A stretch of 7,060 nt of DNA, from contig JAAZDZ010000451.1 of assembly GCA_012512545.1 (NCBI GenBank), positions 1 through 7,060 of the forward strand, in the 5' to 3' direction. This stretch comes from Alcaligenaceae bacterium (lineage in GTDB: Bacteria; Pseudomonadota; Gammaproteobacteria; Burkholderiales; Burkholderiaceae_B). Below the pieces are notes generated by a model that worked only from the letters and a program-made list of their open reading frames with translations, made no database searches and was not told the origin of the DNA. Shown in pieces: positions 6,837 through 7,060 of this stretch. The translations under genes were made by a program, and so were the position numbers. The number at the start of each line of letters is the position of its first letter. Within the stretch, counting starts at the first letter, position 1.

Positions 6837-7060
6837 CAAAGACGGTCAGGGCCGCCATATTGACAATGCGGCGCACGGTGGAGCTGGAGGTCAGGATATG
6901 AACCGGGGCATTGGCGCCCAGCAGGAACGGCCCTACGGCAACGTTGCCCCCTGCCGTAGTCTTGAGCAGGTTGTAGGCAATATTGGCGGAATCCACCCCG
7001 GGGCAGATCAGCAGGTTGGCGGCGCCTGTCAGTGTTGTCGTTGGCAGGATGCGGCGGCGC
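6814..7060 (-). CDS. maeB: Malic enzyme (NADP type, MaeB-like), C-terminal end only
   Basis: MaeB decarboxylates malate to pyruvate with NADP+ reduction. The large bacterial form (about 750-760 residues) has a C-terminal domain related to phosphotransacetylase. Only the last 81 codons are in the window, open to the right edge and ending with TAA at 6816-6814. The visible part has GAANLLICPGVDSANIAYN (12-30 of the fragment), the block VGPFLLGANAPVHILT (42-57) and STVRRIVNMAALTV (60-73). The RRIVN ending is typical of MaeB rather than stand-alone phosphotransacetylase, whose tail usually reads like DIVNT. A phosphate acetyl/butyryltransferase remains a lesser alternative because the malic enzyme domain itself is not in view. 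The 3' end overlaps the patatin gene, which lies downstream on the same strand. Confidence 0.82.
   Translation of the reverse strand, partial: RRRILPTTTLTGAANLLICPGVDSANIAYNLLKTTAGGNVAVGPFLLGANAPVHILTSSSTVRRIVNMAALTVFDANTPRE

Noticed and set aside
1..7060. CRISPR arrays, insertion sequences, attachment sites, tRNA or rRNA genes
   Set aside because: No spaced repeats, transposase motifs, terminal inverted repeats or RNA gene sequences were seen on either strand.

Overview
The window looks like chromosomal DNA from a GC-rich betaproteobacterium. Protein sequence and gene content both point to the Burkholderiales, most likely an Alcaligenaceae-type organism related to Bordetella. This placement is from remembered protein similarity, not from a search. 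No tRNA, rRNA, insertion sequence, phage gene or CRISPR array is visible. Coding density is very high, and the longest gene-free stretch is about 160 bp.

Layout, left to right. Positions 1-4230 hold a central carbon operon read on the minus strand: transketolase (tkt), then glyceraldehyde-3-phosphate dehydrogenase (gap), then phosphoglycerate kinase (pgk, cut by the left edge). A short divergent promoter region (4231-4389) separates tkt from rsmE, the 16S rRNA m3U1498 methyltransferase gene on the plus strand. rsmE converges on a second minus-strand cluster that enters from the right edge: the C-terminal end of a MaeB-type malic enzyme, a complete patatin-like phospholipase, and a barstar-family protein. 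These three genes overlap (23 nt, then an ATGA overlap), so they are probably co-transcribed and translationally coupled.

How the genes fit together. Tkt makes glyceraldehyde 3-phosphate in the non-oxidative pentose phosphate pathway. Gap and Pgk then carry it through 1,3-bisphosphoglycerate to 3-phosphoglycerate, or run in reverse during gluconeogenesis. MaeB, which converts malate to pyruvate with NADPH formation, also fits a metabolism based on organic acids. RsmE is a housekeeping ribosome modifier.

Most of the window is ordinary core genome. The points worth a second look are: a barstar-like inhibitor with no barnase nearby, coupled to a patatin lipase; a Gap enzyme with Ala at the usual NAD-selecting Asp position and Gly in place of the second Cys of its active-site motif; a structured, pyrimidine-rich gap-pgk spacer with no Shine-Dalgarno; and a perfect 14-bp tandem duplication that creates the rsmE stop codon. 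I did not find convincing evidence of a wholly new system. The patatin-barstar pair is the best candidate.
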